In this document: one piece after another, positions 6,154-6,191 of the stretch | How positions within the stretch are numbered: position 1 is the stretch's first letter | Layout of the letters: every line of letters starts with the position of its first letter | From: an uncultured Collinsella sp. | GTDB lineage: Bacteria > Actinomycetota > Coriobacteriia > Coriobacteriales > Coriobacteriaceae | Direction: 5' to 3' | DNA length: 6,191 nt | Assembly: GCA_938045085.1 (NCBI GenBank) | Contig: CALINZ010000107.1 | Location: 1-6,191 of the forward strand | The notes under the pieces: model-generated | Seen by the model: the letters and a program-made list of their open reading frames with translations, nothing else | Database searches by the model: none | What the model was told of the DNA's origin: nothing | Made by a program: the position numbers and the translations under genes

Positions 6154-6191
6154 TTTGTCAACCGTCGGGGCTACTCCCGGTAGGGCACCCG

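Noticed and set aside
1..6191. tRNA, rRNA, CRISPR array or transposase gene
   Set aside because: I found no cloverleaf, rRNA signature, regularly spaced direct repeats or transposase reading frame on either strand.

Overview
The window is about 6.2 kb of high-GC bacterial DNA with three real genes and two informative intergenic regions. GC-rich codon use, GTG/TTG starts, and an NRAMP-related Mg2+ transporter next to a PRC-barrel/MgtE-type protein suggest an actinobacterium, most likely a Coriobacteriia gut organism of the Collinsella/Eggerthella kind. The taxon is inferred; there is no rRNA or other marker here.

Left part (2-2206, + strand): a membrane O-acyltransferase with an acyltransferase-3 domain fused to a C-terminal SGNH domain (OatA-type layout). 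Its reading frame is open to the left edge, so the true start is probably outside the window. A perfect 16-bp palindrome follows the stop.

Middle (2207-2723): a convergent intergenic region with no gene. It holds the palindrome, a 228-bp AT-richer segment (2413-2640) bounded by 31-nt inverted repeats matching at 28 of 31 positions (MITE-like), and a strong intrinsic terminator that ends the leftward operon.

Right part (2724-5839, - strand): a two-gene operon. The promoter-proximal gene encodes a 614-aa protein with two PRC-barrel-like domains, an MgtE_N domain, a CBS pair and about five membrane segments that lack the usual MgtE pore motifs. The second gene, 8 nt downstream, encodes an NRAMP-superfamily transporter whose metal-site residues (NDAGG in TM1; APWM in TM6) match the NRAMP-related magnesium transporter (NRMT) type rather than MntH. 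Together they look like a Mg2+ uptake and sensing unit in which the MgtE-like protein may act as the sensor or partner of the NRMT.

Far right (5840-6191): a non-coding leader of about 200 nt for the operon, with an extended -10 promoter, a strong hairpin, two pairs of mutually exclusive stems, and a hairpin that can hide the Shine-Dalgarno sequence. That Shine-Dalgarno serves two ATGs which are out of frame with the long ORF; they open a 10-codon ORF that stops 1 nt before an in-frame ATG. Removing one G from a GGGG run would join the ATGs to the main frame, so this is either a leader peptide or a one-base indel. A divergent + strand promoter near the edge suggests another gene to the right.
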